From: K189A clade bacterium
GTDB taxonomy: Bacteria; Pseudomonadota; Gammaproteobacteria; Pseudomonadales; Azotimanducaceae
NCBI GenBank assembly: GCA_902613475.1
Contig: CACMHG010000016.1
Location: forward strand, 1-41,852
Reading direction: 5' to 3'
Length of the DNA: 41,852 bases
Every line of letters begins with the position of its first letter. Position 1 is the first letter of the stretch. The translations under genes and the position numbers were made by a program. The notes under the pieces are model-generated. The model worked only from the letters and a program-made list of their open reading frames with translations, did no database searches and was not told the origin of the DNA. Below, piece after piece: positions 1 through 8,640 of this stretch.

Positions 1-498
1 TTGGCGGTAGGCATCTGCTGCCCGCGCTTCGAGCTGGGACTCGTTACAGCTCCCGAGCGGATGTTGCAGCAAAGCAAATGGATAATCTGGTAAACCCATC
101 ATTCGAGCGATGTTCTTCGCGGTCACTTCAAAAGGAGTCGTGCACAGAACCACCGCCGGCTTGCCAAACTGCTCGTAGATAATGCCGTCATGCAAACTGC
201 ACGTTGAGCAAGAGCCTCAATCGCCATTGGCTGTGAGCAAGAGATCGCTACGAGCAGCAAGCTCGCTGATCACACCCTCCTCTGCCGGAGCACTGGCGTT
301 TGTTTTAAAGATCATGTCTTCTAACACTGTGCAGTGATCGTTCTGCTCAAACTTAGCCGCAGTTTTCAGTAGCAGCTCCCTGGCGTTAGCCTTGCCATTG
401 CTCAACAAACCTATCCGCATACCTTTGAGACCCCGCAGGCGAGGGGCCAATTGATGGTTTTGAATTGGGCTGGTGGCAGTGGGATCTTCTAACTGCAT
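1..498 (-). CDS. UGSC-family selenoprotein (3' end beyond window)
   Basis: A minus-strand gene starts at ATG 498 (AAGGAG Shine-Dalgarno about 6 nt upstream) and reads 93 codons to an in-frame UGA at 219-217. It then stays open to the window edge. Read as selenocysteine, the UGA gives U94-G-S-C97, the signature that names the UGSC (seleno)protein family, followed by S-T-C and a well-formed sequence (residues around LHDGIIYEQFGKPAVV) typical of a folded domain. Visible length is 166 residues; few residues should be missing. The Sec-Cys pair suggests a thiol/selenol redox site, but the substrate of the family is not known to me. It follows the 556-1599 gene with 57 nt between, so the two are probably co-transcribed. 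Alternative: a nonsense-mutated gene. The exact UGSC motif and downstream hairpin argue strongly against that. Confidence 0.9.
189..203 (-). promoter_or_regulatory. SECIS-like hairpin of the UGSC gene
   Basis: Downstream of the UGA (219-217) the mRNA can form CGUGCA-GUU-UGCAUG, a 6-bp stem (one G-U pair) with a GUU loop. The loop G is 20 nt after the UGA. Bacterial SECIS elements recognised by SelB are hairpins just 3' of the UGA with a G in the apical loop at this sort of distance. The pairing is seen in the sequence; the function is inferred. Confidence 0.65.
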
Positions 499-555
499 AT
501 TTTGCTCCTTGTCTTTATATGGTTTGGATTGATCGTCAGAGGCATTTGTTTTCTA

Positions 556-1599
556 TTAGCAGTCGACGCAAACACCAATCGCCTCGCTTTGCATAATGGA
601 AGCGCGAGTGCGACTCCATGAAGGGACAAAGGAAGAGTGTCCGCCCGCATCACCGCCGCCAACTACCAGCAAAATATCCTGCGGGCTTAGGCCGCGATGA
701 CAGTCATTTTGTTGCTGTAACGCATATTCGCGTGGGCTGAACTTGCCTATTCTGCGCAACGTTTTCTCGCTGCGGCGCGCGTGCTGGAACAAAAACTCCC
801 TCGTGTCAGCCTTGCTGAAACCGCTGTTAGCAACGATCTCCGCGTGTTCCGGCGACAAGATCACAGCGCTTTGACCGATACTTATGCACCCGCAATTTGC
901 CATAGCATCAGCAACCGTCTCTAGCACCGCTTCGGCTGTTTGACCGCCGTGATTTTCGACGTTAACGAAGCCTCCGCCTGCGAATACGGTGACTGAACTG
1001 ATTTCGCTGGCGTAGCCCAACTCTTCGTTTAAACGCTGCCAGGGTGTTTTGTCGGCCCGTTCGGCGATGCAAAAGCTGTATTTGCCAGGATTGCCTTGGG
1101 TGGATTTGTCCGCAATACCCGGCGTCATGCGAAAGATGTTGAGTATGATCAGCCTGACCGCTCGGCCAATGGTCGCGTTGGCCCGGTTACCCGGCCCGAA
1201 CAAATTCACTCCCGCGTTCATGCCTATGTCGTCAACCACCGGCCCACTCACAACCAACAGCGGCGCTGAGCCGCCAGTGCTCGCCGTGCTACCGTGAAAG
1301 TTAAATGGCTTTTTCGCCATGGCCTCAAACGCAGCAACAATCACTGGAAAATACTCTGGCAAGCATCCCGCCATGACGGCATTAACAGCAGCGCCGTGCA
1401 AAGTCAGGCCGATCTGGGTGGCTGGATGATGCGCAATTACCGTCTCAGGCGGACGCCCTTCCATTCGAAGCATCGCTGTCACTCGACTAGCCTCCGGAGG
1501 CACCACGGGTAAACCGTCCGTCCAACCCTGTTCGTAACAATATTCGATCGCATCTAGCACATCGCCTGCGACCTCGTGTTGCTTCGCTGTGTAGCTCAT
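556..1599 (-). CDS. Conserved partner protein of the UGSC selenoprotein, function unknown
   Basis: A 347-residue protein with ATG at 1599 (GAGA motif about 6 nt upstream) and TAA stop. It lies directly upstream of the UGSC selenoprotein gene, same strand, 57 nt apart. I do not recognise a characterised family. The sequence is soluble-looking with Gly-rich stretches (STASTGGSAPLLVVSGPVV near residues 104-122; VFAGGGFVNVENHGG near 205-219; VVGGGDAGGHSSF near 313-325). The very C-terminus is Cys-Val-Asp-Cys, so a CxxC pair sits at the end of the chain and could serve as a flexible redox tail towards the Sec-Cys centre of its neighbour. That role is inference. No signal peptide or membrane segment is visible, so it is likely cytosolic. 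Confidence 0.75.
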   Translation of the reverse strand: MSYTAKQHEVAGDVLDAIEYCYEQGWTDGLPVVPPEASRVTAMLRMEGRPPETVIAHHPATQIGLTLHGAAVNAVMAGCLPEYFPVIVAAFEAMAKKPFNFHGSTASTGGSAPLLVVSGPVVDDIGMNAGVNLFGPGNRANATIGRAVRLIILNIFRMTPGIADKSTQGNPGKYSFCIAERADKTPWQRLNEELGYASEISSVTVFAGGGFVNVENHGGQTAEAVLETVADAMANCGCISIGQSAVILSPEHAEIVANSGFSKADTREFLFQHARRSEKTLRRIGKFSPREYALQQQNDCHRGLSPQDILLVVGGGDAGGHSSFVPSWSRTRASIMQSEAIGVCVDC

Positions 1600-1989
1600 T
1601 GATATCTCAATTTCTGGTGACCCTTTTTATTGTTATTACGCCGGGCTCTTCAGTAAAGGACCTATGACGTTTTTCATCTATGCCTTAAGCGTGCATTCCT
1701 ACTCAAAATAATTTGGGCAAATCTAAAGTTACAAACCCCAGTAATTTTCAAACCCCACTTCCGCGCCTCTGCGCGAAAACAGGAATCATAGTAGTTAATA
1801 ACGATAACCGTGTTACAGCGCTACCTTAGGAGATTGGCGACCAGTTCTGTTCGTTTCCCTATTTGGCGGGAGCCTTTCATCTTGTTGGAAAGTTGATATA
1901 GCTCTTTTGCGTATTTAGCCGACGACTTTAGGGCGAGATTGAAGCAAACAGCTAGTCTTAGATACGCTTCGAGACGCGCCATCGAACAG
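1600..1989. other. Intergenic stretch with a weak small ORF
   Basis: About 390 bases between the symporter 3' end and the UGSC-partner start. It holds the partner's promoter region. A possible 53-residue basic ORF runs from ATG 1982 to 1821 on the minus strand, just after the symporter stop; it has no recognisable motif or convincing ribosome site, so I do not call it. No hairpin terminator with a T-run was seen. Confidence 0.4.
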
Positions 1990-3441
1990 TTACGCCTTTT
2001 CTCTCGCGTATCCAAGTTGTCTTGTGCGAGCCGCATGGTCATCTCTTTCAATTTTGAAGAACGCGACCAATGCTGTTGATATAAGCGGTAAGAAAAAACT
2101 GAAACCAACGTGGATCCAAGAAAAGGAAGTAATCGCAGAAGTTGTGGCGGTCTCATATGTGAGGTTTGGATCATCGAATCCGGAAAATGACACTATGACA
2201 CCCGCGAGCAAGGTGCCCCCTGCGCCAATTAACTTATGCATCATGCTGCTGGCGGTCCCCAATAACGCCTCCTCTCTGCGTCCTGTGGCAGCTTGCACTT
2301 CTTCCACAATTTCCATTCCCATCGAAGCAACATAGATAAAGCCGAGAGCCGCGAGTGAATTGCCAATGCAACTGTGAATTAGCAGCGTCCACCAAAGGTA
2401 ATCAGTGCCGTTCGAAAAAAACGTGCTGAAGTCCGTTAGAGGGTCTACAAGTCGAAGAAAGTAAGGAAGTGGTCCGATAAGGGTTGCTAGCAAAAAAACG
2501 GCGACAGCAACATTTTTTTTACTCCTTCCCTTCGAGAAATAGGGCGCTAGAAGCGAAACAGCGATAACAGCCACTGCTTGGCACACGGCGAAAATTGCGA
2601 TTTCTTGAGGTCGCCACTGCCACAAGTACTCGTTGTAGTAGGTTGTAGTGCCTGTATCTGCACCGACTTGAATTGCATAGACACATCCGGCCGCGAACAG
2701 GATAAGCCAATTCCTGTTTGATAGGGTTTCACGTAATTCCCCGAACACGACCGTAAGCCTCAACGGTTTGGTCGGAGGTTGATAAAGAGAAGGGATGGTT
2801 CGGTGCGTACCGAGACTCGCTACTAAAGTCCCGAGGAAAAGCCAGCACCCGCCCCAAAATCCCAAGAGCTTATAGCCTTCAGCGTCAGAAAAAGACCCTC
2901 CGAGCAGGTAGGCTGACATCACATAGTGGGACAGTACGGCTCCGCCAAACCAGCCGAATGCAGAACTTAGACCAGCCAACGCATTGCGTTGGTCATAATC
3001 TTTTGAAAGTTCAGGACCCAGCGCATTCCTTGGCACTTCATAGAAAGTCATCGAAATTCTCATGACGACCATCAGGATCAAGAGTCTAAAGAAAGTGTTC
3101 TCGTCAGAAGTGCCAGGCGGTTCCTGCAAAATAAAAAAATAGGATGCGGTAAAGGGGACGACAGCTACGTACATAAAAGGGTGACGGCGTCCCCACCTGG
3201 TTCGCACTCTGTCAGACCAAACCCCGACGATCGGGTCAGATATTGCATCGATTACAAGCGCTATCGCGAGCGCGATTGAAACCAAGTAAGCATCCAGGCC
3301 CAATACTTGGTTGTAATAAAAAAGAATCCAAACACCAAGCAGGTTATTTTTGATACCTACACTAATGCCCCCGAAGGCCCAAGACAGACTAGTCGAGCGA
3401 TCAGCTCTGTCGGTATTCAAATTTTGTGCGTCCTCTTTCAT
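1990..3441 (-). CDS. GPH-family (MelB-like) MFS sugar:cation symporter
   Basis: A 483-residue polytopic membrane protein. The cytosolic loop signature of the glycoside-pentoside-hexuronide family is present at residues 65-90: DAISDP, then G-x-W-SDR, then RxRWGRRHP. About 12 hydrophobic segments follow the usual two-half MFS pattern. MelB relatives import sugars or glycosides with Na+ or H+; many marine paralogues have unknown substrates. The length is normal. The C-terminal tail is short and charged. No adjacent glycosidase is present to suggest the solute, although the downstream UGSC pair is on the same strand about 390 bases away. A second GPH protein (8641-10050) is only distantly similar, so they are not recent duplicates. 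Confidence 0.88.
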   Translation of the reverse strand: MKEDAQNLNTDRADRSTSLSWAFGGISVGIKNNLLGVWILFYYNQVLGLDAYLVSIALAIALVIDAISDPIVGVWSDRVRTRWGRRHPFMYVAVVPFTASYFFILQEPPGTSDENTFFRLLILMVVMRISMTFYEVPRNALGPELSKDYDQRNALAGLSSAFGWFGGAVLSHYVMSAYLLGGSFSDAEGYKLLGFWGGCWLFLGTLVASLGTHRTIPSLYQPPTKPLRLTVVFGELRETLSNRNWLILFAAGCVYAIQVGADTGTTTYYNEYLWQWRPQEIAIFAVCQAVAVIAVSLLAPYFSKGRSKKNVAVAVFLLATLIGPLPYFLRLVDPLTDFSTFFSNGTDYLWWTLLIHSCIGNSLAALGFIYVASMGMEIVEEVQAATGRREEALLGTASSMMHKLIGAGGTLLAGVIVSFSGFDDPNLTYETATTSAITSFSWIHVGFSFFLPLISTALVAFFKIERDDHAARTRQLGYAREKA

Positions 3442-4038
3442 CCAGCACAGCCCCCCCGAGTGCGAAGCAAATGTGTAAGCCTTTCCTTTAATCGCCCATT
3501 CGCGCGTCGATTATGCCATTTGTTTTGGCGTCAGCAGCAACACAAAATTGCTGCGTCTCATAGCAGCGCGGATAGAAAGTGAATCTAGCCGTGGGTGTGC
3601 TAGCGCATATCTGGCAAAAATCGGATCTCTTACGTTTTTCAGTCTTCACGCTTTCGGCTTTTTTAAAGGATATTCAACAGTTACCGGGTAATTGGTCTTT
3701 CAAAGTTAAGGCCGGTAAATTGTTGCCATTGGTTTAAGGAGCTTCGTTACTGAGATGAAGTCCGCTAGAGAGCGCGTTTGTTCTTCTTTCAAGCCTCAAA
3801 GAAGCACAGTATTTCGCGGGCGGAATCACGATATTTAGAAGCGTATTGGCCGAGACGCCAAAAGCAGATCATGCTCAAGCAAGCATAGAAACTAACTAAC
3901 TGCCTTTATTTCGTACCCGACGATACCGAGGGTTCCCTGAAATTATCGTATTGATCTCAACGGTTGCAATTTATAGCTGAAGATCGTGCCAAAGCTCGTT
4001 AGCCCATTTCAGGATCATGATGTAAGACAAAACGAAGG
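3442..4038. other. Intergenic stretch without recognisable gene
   Basis: About 600 AT-leaning bases between the symporter start and the 3' end of the desaturase-like gene, both on the minus strand. Reading both strands I see only short, low-quality ORFs. The part next to 3441 must hold the symporter promoter; a G-run lies about 12 nt upstream of its ATG. No repeat shared with the rest of the window was noticed. Confidence 0.5.
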
Positions 4039-4935
4039 CTATCGATTATCGAACAATCGTGTTTTTTCCTGGAAAACAAATGGCTGAATAAGCTGCCCTA
4101 GGTAAGTCTCCGGCATGTGTGTGTCAATGCCATAGGGGCCAGGTTTTTTATCCTTAGGTAAGTAATAAGTTCGAAAAAGCCAGTCGTACACTGGTAATGC
4201 CCCCGAGTAATTCTTATCGCGAGCTTCTGGGTTGAGCGAATGATGCCAGTGATGGAACTCACTCGTAACCCAAATGCCGTCAAGTAATTTCAGCCGCCAC
4301 CCTAAATTTGCATGTATCGTCATGTCCCATAAATTTTGCAGAACGCCAACGATTAGTAGATCGACCAGACTGAAGCCGCTTAAGATCATCGGAATGCCGA
4401 CAAAAAAAGACATACACGCCTGATCTACTGGATGTCGCCGCTCACCTGCAAGCCAGTCGAGATTTTTGCTCGAGTGATGAACGGAGTGGAACCTCCAGAG
4501 AAAGGGGATTTCGTGGCTAAATCGATGACCCCAATAGATCAGAAATTCACTAAGAAGAAGCGCCCCTGCAATTTGCAGCCAAACTGGTTGGGATTGGATT
4601 AAGGACGTGAGAGTCGCCCATTGAAACTCGTGAAGCAGGGGGTACAAAAAAATTAATGGCACGACTCCCAAAAAACCTGAAACAAAGTGGTGGAATAGAT
4701 CAGTCAAGAGTTCGGGACGGAAGGTGCCGATCGGGTGGCGCGGAATAAGCTTTTCTAGGGGGACAACGAATAACAGAGATAACCCTATGAAGAAAAAGGA
4801 CTCTAGACCCGATTCATGGACAGAGACCGAAATGACGAAGCTAATAGTGGCGAAACCCACTAGCAGGCGAAGCCACGGTTGATACCACCAGGACGAGTGC
4901 CAGTCCTCTTTGTAGTGCCCTTGAATTTCAGACAT
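4039..4935 (-). CDS. Sterol desaturase / fatty-acid hydroxylase family membrane protein
   Basis: A 298-residue integral membrane protein with the histidine clusters of the fatty acid hydroxylase/sterol desaturase superfamily: HxxxH at 137/141 (HRFSH), HxxHH at 150-154 (HSVHH) and HHxHH at 228-232 (HHWHH). These bind a di-iron centre that hydroxylates or desaturates a lipid chain using O2. Hydrophobic segments lie around residues 25-60, 88-100, 118-135 and 175-200. Length is usual for the bacterial members; the exact lipid substrate cannot be told. The gene is isolated by roughly 500-600 bases on both sides, so it is probably transcribed alone. The start region contains two tandem ATGTCTGAA copies (around 4935 and 4952); I take the nearer. 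Confidence 0.88.
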   Translation of the reverse strand: MSEIQGHYKEDWHSSWWYQPWLRLLVGFATISFVISVSVHESGLESFFFIGLSLLFVVPLEKLIPRHPIGTFRPELLTDLFHHFVSGFLGVVPLIFLYPLLHEFQWATLTSLIQSQPVWLQIAGALLLSEFLIYWGHRFSHEIPFLWRFHSVHHSSKNLDWLAGERRHPVDQACMSFFVGIPMILSGFSLVDLLIVGVLQNLWDMTIHANLGWRLKLLDGIWVTSEFHHWHHSLNPEARDKNYSGALPVYDWLFRTYYLPKDKKPGPYGIDTHMPETYLGQLIQPFVFQEKTRLFDNR

Positions 4936-5443
4936 TTAAAAGTTCAGACATGTTGAATACCGTAACCGCGAAAATCCGCACAAAGCCGATGTTATTGTTT
5001 TAAGCACCAGAAGGGCGCCACTTTATCGATAAGCCTCTAAAAAATTAAATTTTTGCCGACAAAAATCAATGAAATAAACAATCAAAGGGTGTTTGGGAAC
5101 TCTAAGAACGACACCTTGCCCGTAGGCAAGAGGATTACCCGGACCCGGGAACGCTGTCTCACTAGCCCATATCGCAAGCGTTTCAGACCTCATTGCGTAT
5201 GAAAAACCGTCGGGCCCGTCTTCCTATACACCTGATACAGAAATAGAAAAACATAAAATCTCCGATGCCGCCAATTACAACGATCGACCAGAAGATTTTA
5301 GGGTTGGAATAACACCAACTCGCGATTCGCTGCAACATAGTTCCTCATACTTAGACCCCTCGCAAAAACGCACCTTTACATGAGGTTAGCTAGGCCAATC
5401 AATTTTGTGATTTTTAGGCCAAATGGCTCGTCAGTTCTAGTTT
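4936..5443. other. Intergenic stretch, no gene seen
   Basis: About 500 AT-rich bases. The only structure noted is a short hairpin CTTGCC-CGTA-GGCAAG at 5115-5130 with no T-run. It separates the desaturase-like gene from the remnant at 5444-5932. Confidence 0.45.
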
Positions 5444-5932
5444 TCAGATTTTCCTGGTTCGGTTAAGAGAGCTATGAATCGGCGATGCTTTCGTCGCTAT
5501 GGAGCGTTCTGCGATGAGCCCTAAATGCACTTCAGCCTGCCTTGCTATCCGTCTTAATAGTTTGTACTTGAGGTCGTTTCCCATTCCAACTAGCCACGCC
5601 GCTACCCATGGCACTTTGGCTAGCACATCCTCGCCCAGAAAATGCCAACAAAGACCGCCAGCGAAGGAAAGGTGGATTTACGACCCAATATCAGCCAAAG
5701 AAAACCGACCCCCGTAGGCAAACTCTTCAGACTTAGATAGGCTGCTCGAAGCCGGCGCAGACCTATGCATATCGATATCGAATTTAGTCAAAAGAGCAGG
5801 ATCAGAGAGATACCAAGTTCCGAATGTGGAAAGGTGTTGCGTTCGAACATCATCATCTTCGAGCAAAGTTCTGTCGTGACCGCAGAAGTTAATTAAACGG
5901 ACCTCGGAAATGTTAATGGGCCTTAAGCTCAA
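5444..5932 (-). pseudogene. Broken small gene of unknown function
   Basis: One minus-strand frame reads from a TTG/ATT region at 5932 (overlapping the 3' end of the redoxin selenoprotein by about 20 nt) to a TAA at 5680-5678, and then continues in the same frame to 5444. Joined, it would give about 162 residues with no further stop. The second part (FAGGLCWHFLGEDVLAK) looks protein-like. TAA is not a recoding codon, so this is not a selenocysteine site. I do not recognise the family. It may be a decayed gene that formerly followed the redoxin in the operon, or chance. Confidence 0.3.
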
Positions 5933-7058
5933 CCTGTCGGCCCATTTGTTTCATGGTCGATCTAAGGTTAAAGATTGCCCATACCAACCAAGCGCCAAAC
6001 GCCCCTCCAACCCATGTCGTCGGCAATATTGACAATGCGATGATCCAGACAGAAAAGAACAGAATCCATCGCGAGATAGCCTTTTGAAACCGCGAGGAGT
6101 TAGGTTCCATGCCCGGTTCGTACACGAAGGGTTTGGGCTTAACAAACCACCCGTTAGCGACAATAGCAGCAAAAAAGAGAAATAGTGGTGGCGGGTTTTG
6201 ATCAACCACGGGATTGTCGTCAAGAGACGCGTCGACCGCCGAATCGCCAGTCTCAAGACTCCGTCGGGTCTGCTCCCAAACGTGAGCGGCTGTTGGCCGC
6301 ATCGTGGTGCCATTCAAATTTTCGCCCGATGGGACAGAACGCCATCGATAAAGCACCCGATACTGCTTTGTAAGGACTAAGACGCCTGGTTGGAAAAACC
6401 CCTTGGGGTGGTCGATTTTCCAATTTACGCCGCTCTGCAGAAAACTAAGGCTGCCTACATTGGCGTATAGGGTCAGCAAGCCCTTCTCGCTACAGGTTCT
6501 GGAAATCTCTTGGTGTGGGTCGCCAATGCTCTCGAAGCTAAGCTCCCAGTCATCGTGCGCCTGATCCGCCAATCGCTGCGGTTCGCTAGTAATCGCATAT
6601 AACTCACCCCCAGCTGCTCGAAATTTATCGACAACACCTTCCTCAACATAGCCCCGTAACTCGGCGCGACAGGGAGGTCACCAAAAGCCACGATAGAAGA
6701 GCAGGACCACAAAAGCGTTCTGCGAAAGAGCGTTATCTAACCAACTCAATCGCGCGCCGGGAGGGGGATCAAGATCCGATTGAAGTTTTTCGGTAACTTG
6801 GTTGGGGATTCCGTCCAAAAATTCGACAGACCACGTTTCGGTCGTGCGCGTCACTCGAAATGAGTGTTGCTCACAGCGATTGCCACCGCACAGAATGAGC
6901 TGTAGGTCCGCCGAACCGCGAAGCGTTTCGTCCGGATCTAAAATGCCTGTCGCCGTAAAAGTCTCTCCGGCTGATTCAGGGGAGGAATTGAACCAAGCTA
7001 CCGCGGCCTCAACGCGAGGTGCAAGTTCGTCTGGGATAAGCTCACTTACTTGTCTCAT
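5913..7058 (-). CDS. AhpC/TSA-like redoxin selenoprotein, membrane-anchored (paralogue 1)
   Basis: ATG 7058 opens 126 codons ending at UGA 6680-6678; the frame then runs to TAA at 5913, giving 381 residues with Sec127. The context FYRGFW-U127-PPC130 matches the active-site loop of peroxiredoxin-like (AhpC/TSA) proteins, with Sec in place of the first Cys. Residues 1-110 form an N-terminal domain with a C57xxxxC62 pair. A thioredoxin-like region follows (AAGGELYAITSEP near 150-163). The C-terminal third has two or three hydrophobic segments (FLFFAAIVANGWF and the ISRWILFFSVWIIAL stretch), so the protein is probably membrane-anchored. Likely reaction: reduction of peroxide or another electrophile. 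It follows the PhyH gene by 84 nt and is probably co-transcribed. It shares this whole architecture with 36607-37710. A plain nonsense mutation is unlikely because the paralogue has UGA at the same codon. Confidence 0.92.
6651..6667 (-). promoter_or_regulatory. SECIS-like hairpin of redoxin paralogue 1
   Basis: Ten nt after the UGA the mRNA reads GCGCC-GAGUUAC-GGGGC, a 5-bp stem with one G-G mismatch and a 7-nt loop beginning with G at position +16. The loop is identical to that of the paralogue at 36980-36996, although the stem bases differ, which supports conservation of structure. An alternative pairing of CCCUGU with ACGGGG is also possible. Confidence 0.6.
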
Positions 7059-7142
7059 TTACGGCTCATCTAAATTCGGTGGAGTCCGCCCCTTTCAGTA
7101 AATCACCAGTCTTGTCAGCCAATTTTCACAAGGCCAGAGTAA

Positions 7143-8387
7143 TTATTTCTTATGTAGCGCCGCCGAGTCTTGCTGTAACTCGATCTCATCAATAACTTGG
7201 TGGGCTAGTTTTCGCATAGGCTCATATCGTTGCTGCAACTCTATTAATGTTGGAGTTTCTTGCTCCGACTCTCCCGTAATAAGCTCTCCGATGCGTTTAT
7301 ATTCGCCGGCATCCATAGCACGCCGCGTATTCACAAGTGCGCCATTGGAATCACCAGATTTTCCAGATCCATAGTAACCGTAACCTTCAACCATACTGCG
7401 CGTTCCAGTAGCCTGGAATCCGCAGCGCCAAAGAAATTTTTCGCTGGCAGATGCCAAAACCTGAGGACAAATAGTCAGATGAAAGGACTCTTGTTGGCGG
7501 ATAAAAGGACGTACCACTGAATTAGTAATAATATAGCGCAAGGCATCGGAGCGATTAACCGCACCTCCATGAAGCACTCGCCCATCCATCAGCATTATAG
7601 TACCCGCTGGTGCCTTTAAATTGACTGGTGGCGGTACCTCTCCGAACGTGCCTTTACCATCGATGTAATGCCTATGGGAACCAGGGATCATCAAGGTTCC
7701 ACCATTGATCTCGTCAACGTCTTGGAGAACATAAACAGTATTAACCAGTACCGGCGCTTCGAGAAAAATATAAGAACCTACCAGCCCCTGATCTTGATGC
7801 ATGCCTTGGGGAAAACATCCGGGAAACGATATATTGGCTAAGTAGCTAAGGTGCTGCCAACCGGAACCTAGCATTTCGTCAAGCAATTGCTCAATCAACA
7901 ATCCCGCCTGAATCGCGCTAGTATCGTGCGTCATGCACTGAACAAAAACGTCGCCTTTATTCACCAGCGACCAGAGGTTCTGCTGCGCCTGGCTCAAGTA
8001 GGCGATTTTCATGTCTCGTTCTGCCTGGGCTTGTTCGCGAACACGACGATAAATTCGCTCGTTTTGCGCCGCAGACAGCGCCTCTTCAATCAGACAGTAT
8101 CCCCACTCGTAAAAGTCGCGCCGCAGCTGCGCTATATCTTTTGTTGGAGTGGGTAACGAAAAGTCCTTCCAATAATGATGCTTAGTGGGAACAGTCGTGT
8201 CGTAGTACTTCCCTTCTCCCCAGACGAGCGGATCCCCTGCCTTGGGTGCTCGCATCCAGGGATTCGCCTTAAAGAGTGATCGGTAAGGCTCCCGCGAGTC
8301 CACGAAATCACGATACGGAGTGTCTGCGTGCTCCGAGGCCTCTGCAATAACTTCTGCAGAAAATTCTGGTGGCAAAGAGTGTTGCAT
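7143..8387 (-). CDS. Phytanoyl-CoA dioxygenase (PhyH) family oxygenase
   Basis: A 414-residue protein with the Fe(II)/2-oxoglutarate facial triad of the PhyH family: H197-Q-D199 (GMHQDQG) and a distal histidine H273 (VLHGGAVN), preceded by the family's GGTLMIPGSH segment (229-238). The long N-terminal extension of about 90 residues is unlike phytanoyl-CoA hydroxylase itself. Such enzymes hydroxylate varied small molecules in bacteria; the substrate is unknown. The start is ATG 8387 with only a weak purine-rich site. It is the first gene of a likely operon with the redoxin selenoprotein 84 nt downstream, and is divergent from the GPH symporter at 8641 across a 253-base shared promoter region. 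That layout suggests uptake, oxidation and reduction of one compound class, which is inference. Confidence 0.87.
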   Translation of the reverse strand: MQHSLPPEFSAEVIAEASEHADTPYRDFVDSREPYRSLFKANPWMRAPKAGDPLVWGEGKYYDTTVPTKHHYWKDFSLPTPTKDIAQLRRDFYEWGYCLIEEALSAAQNERIYRRVREQAQAERDMKIAYLSQAQQNLWSLVNKGDVFVQCMTHDTSAIQAGLLIEQLLDEMLGSGWQHLSYLANISFPGCFPQGMHQDQGLVGSYIFLEAPVLVNTVYVLQDVDEINGGTLMIPGSHRHYIDGKGTFGEVPPPVNLKAPAGTIMLMDGRVLHGGAVNRSDALRYIITNSVVRPFIRQQESFHLTICPQVLASASEKFLWRCGFQATGTRSMVEGYGYYGSGKSGDSNGALVNTRRAMDAGEYKRIGELITGESEQETPTLIELQQRYEPMRKLAHQVIDEIELQQDSAALHKK

Positions 8388-8640
8388 GTTTATCTACCAT
8401 CTTTCCCTTTTGCCCAAAACTTGCATCCAAACACAGATTTTTCAAGCAAAACCTACCGGCAAGGATCCAACGGTAGGAGCAATCTCCAAGTAACAAATGC
8501 TGCCATGACACAACGTCGAGCTTTGATTTGAACGAAAAGAGGTAGGTTGATAAGGGCGGGGCAATTCCCAAGAAATTTGACTGCAATCGCCTTATGCTCA
8601 GCTTAGCCGTCGCACCGTTAGCGTAAGAGAAGCCAACGCT

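Noticed and set aside
5115..5130. Hairpin CTTGCC-CGTA-GGCAAG as a terminator.
   Set aside because: No T-run follows and no gene ends nearby.
5678..5680. In-frame stop inside the 5444-5932 frame as a recoding event.
   Set aside because: The codon is TAA, which is not used for selenocysteine or pyrrolysine in bacteria.
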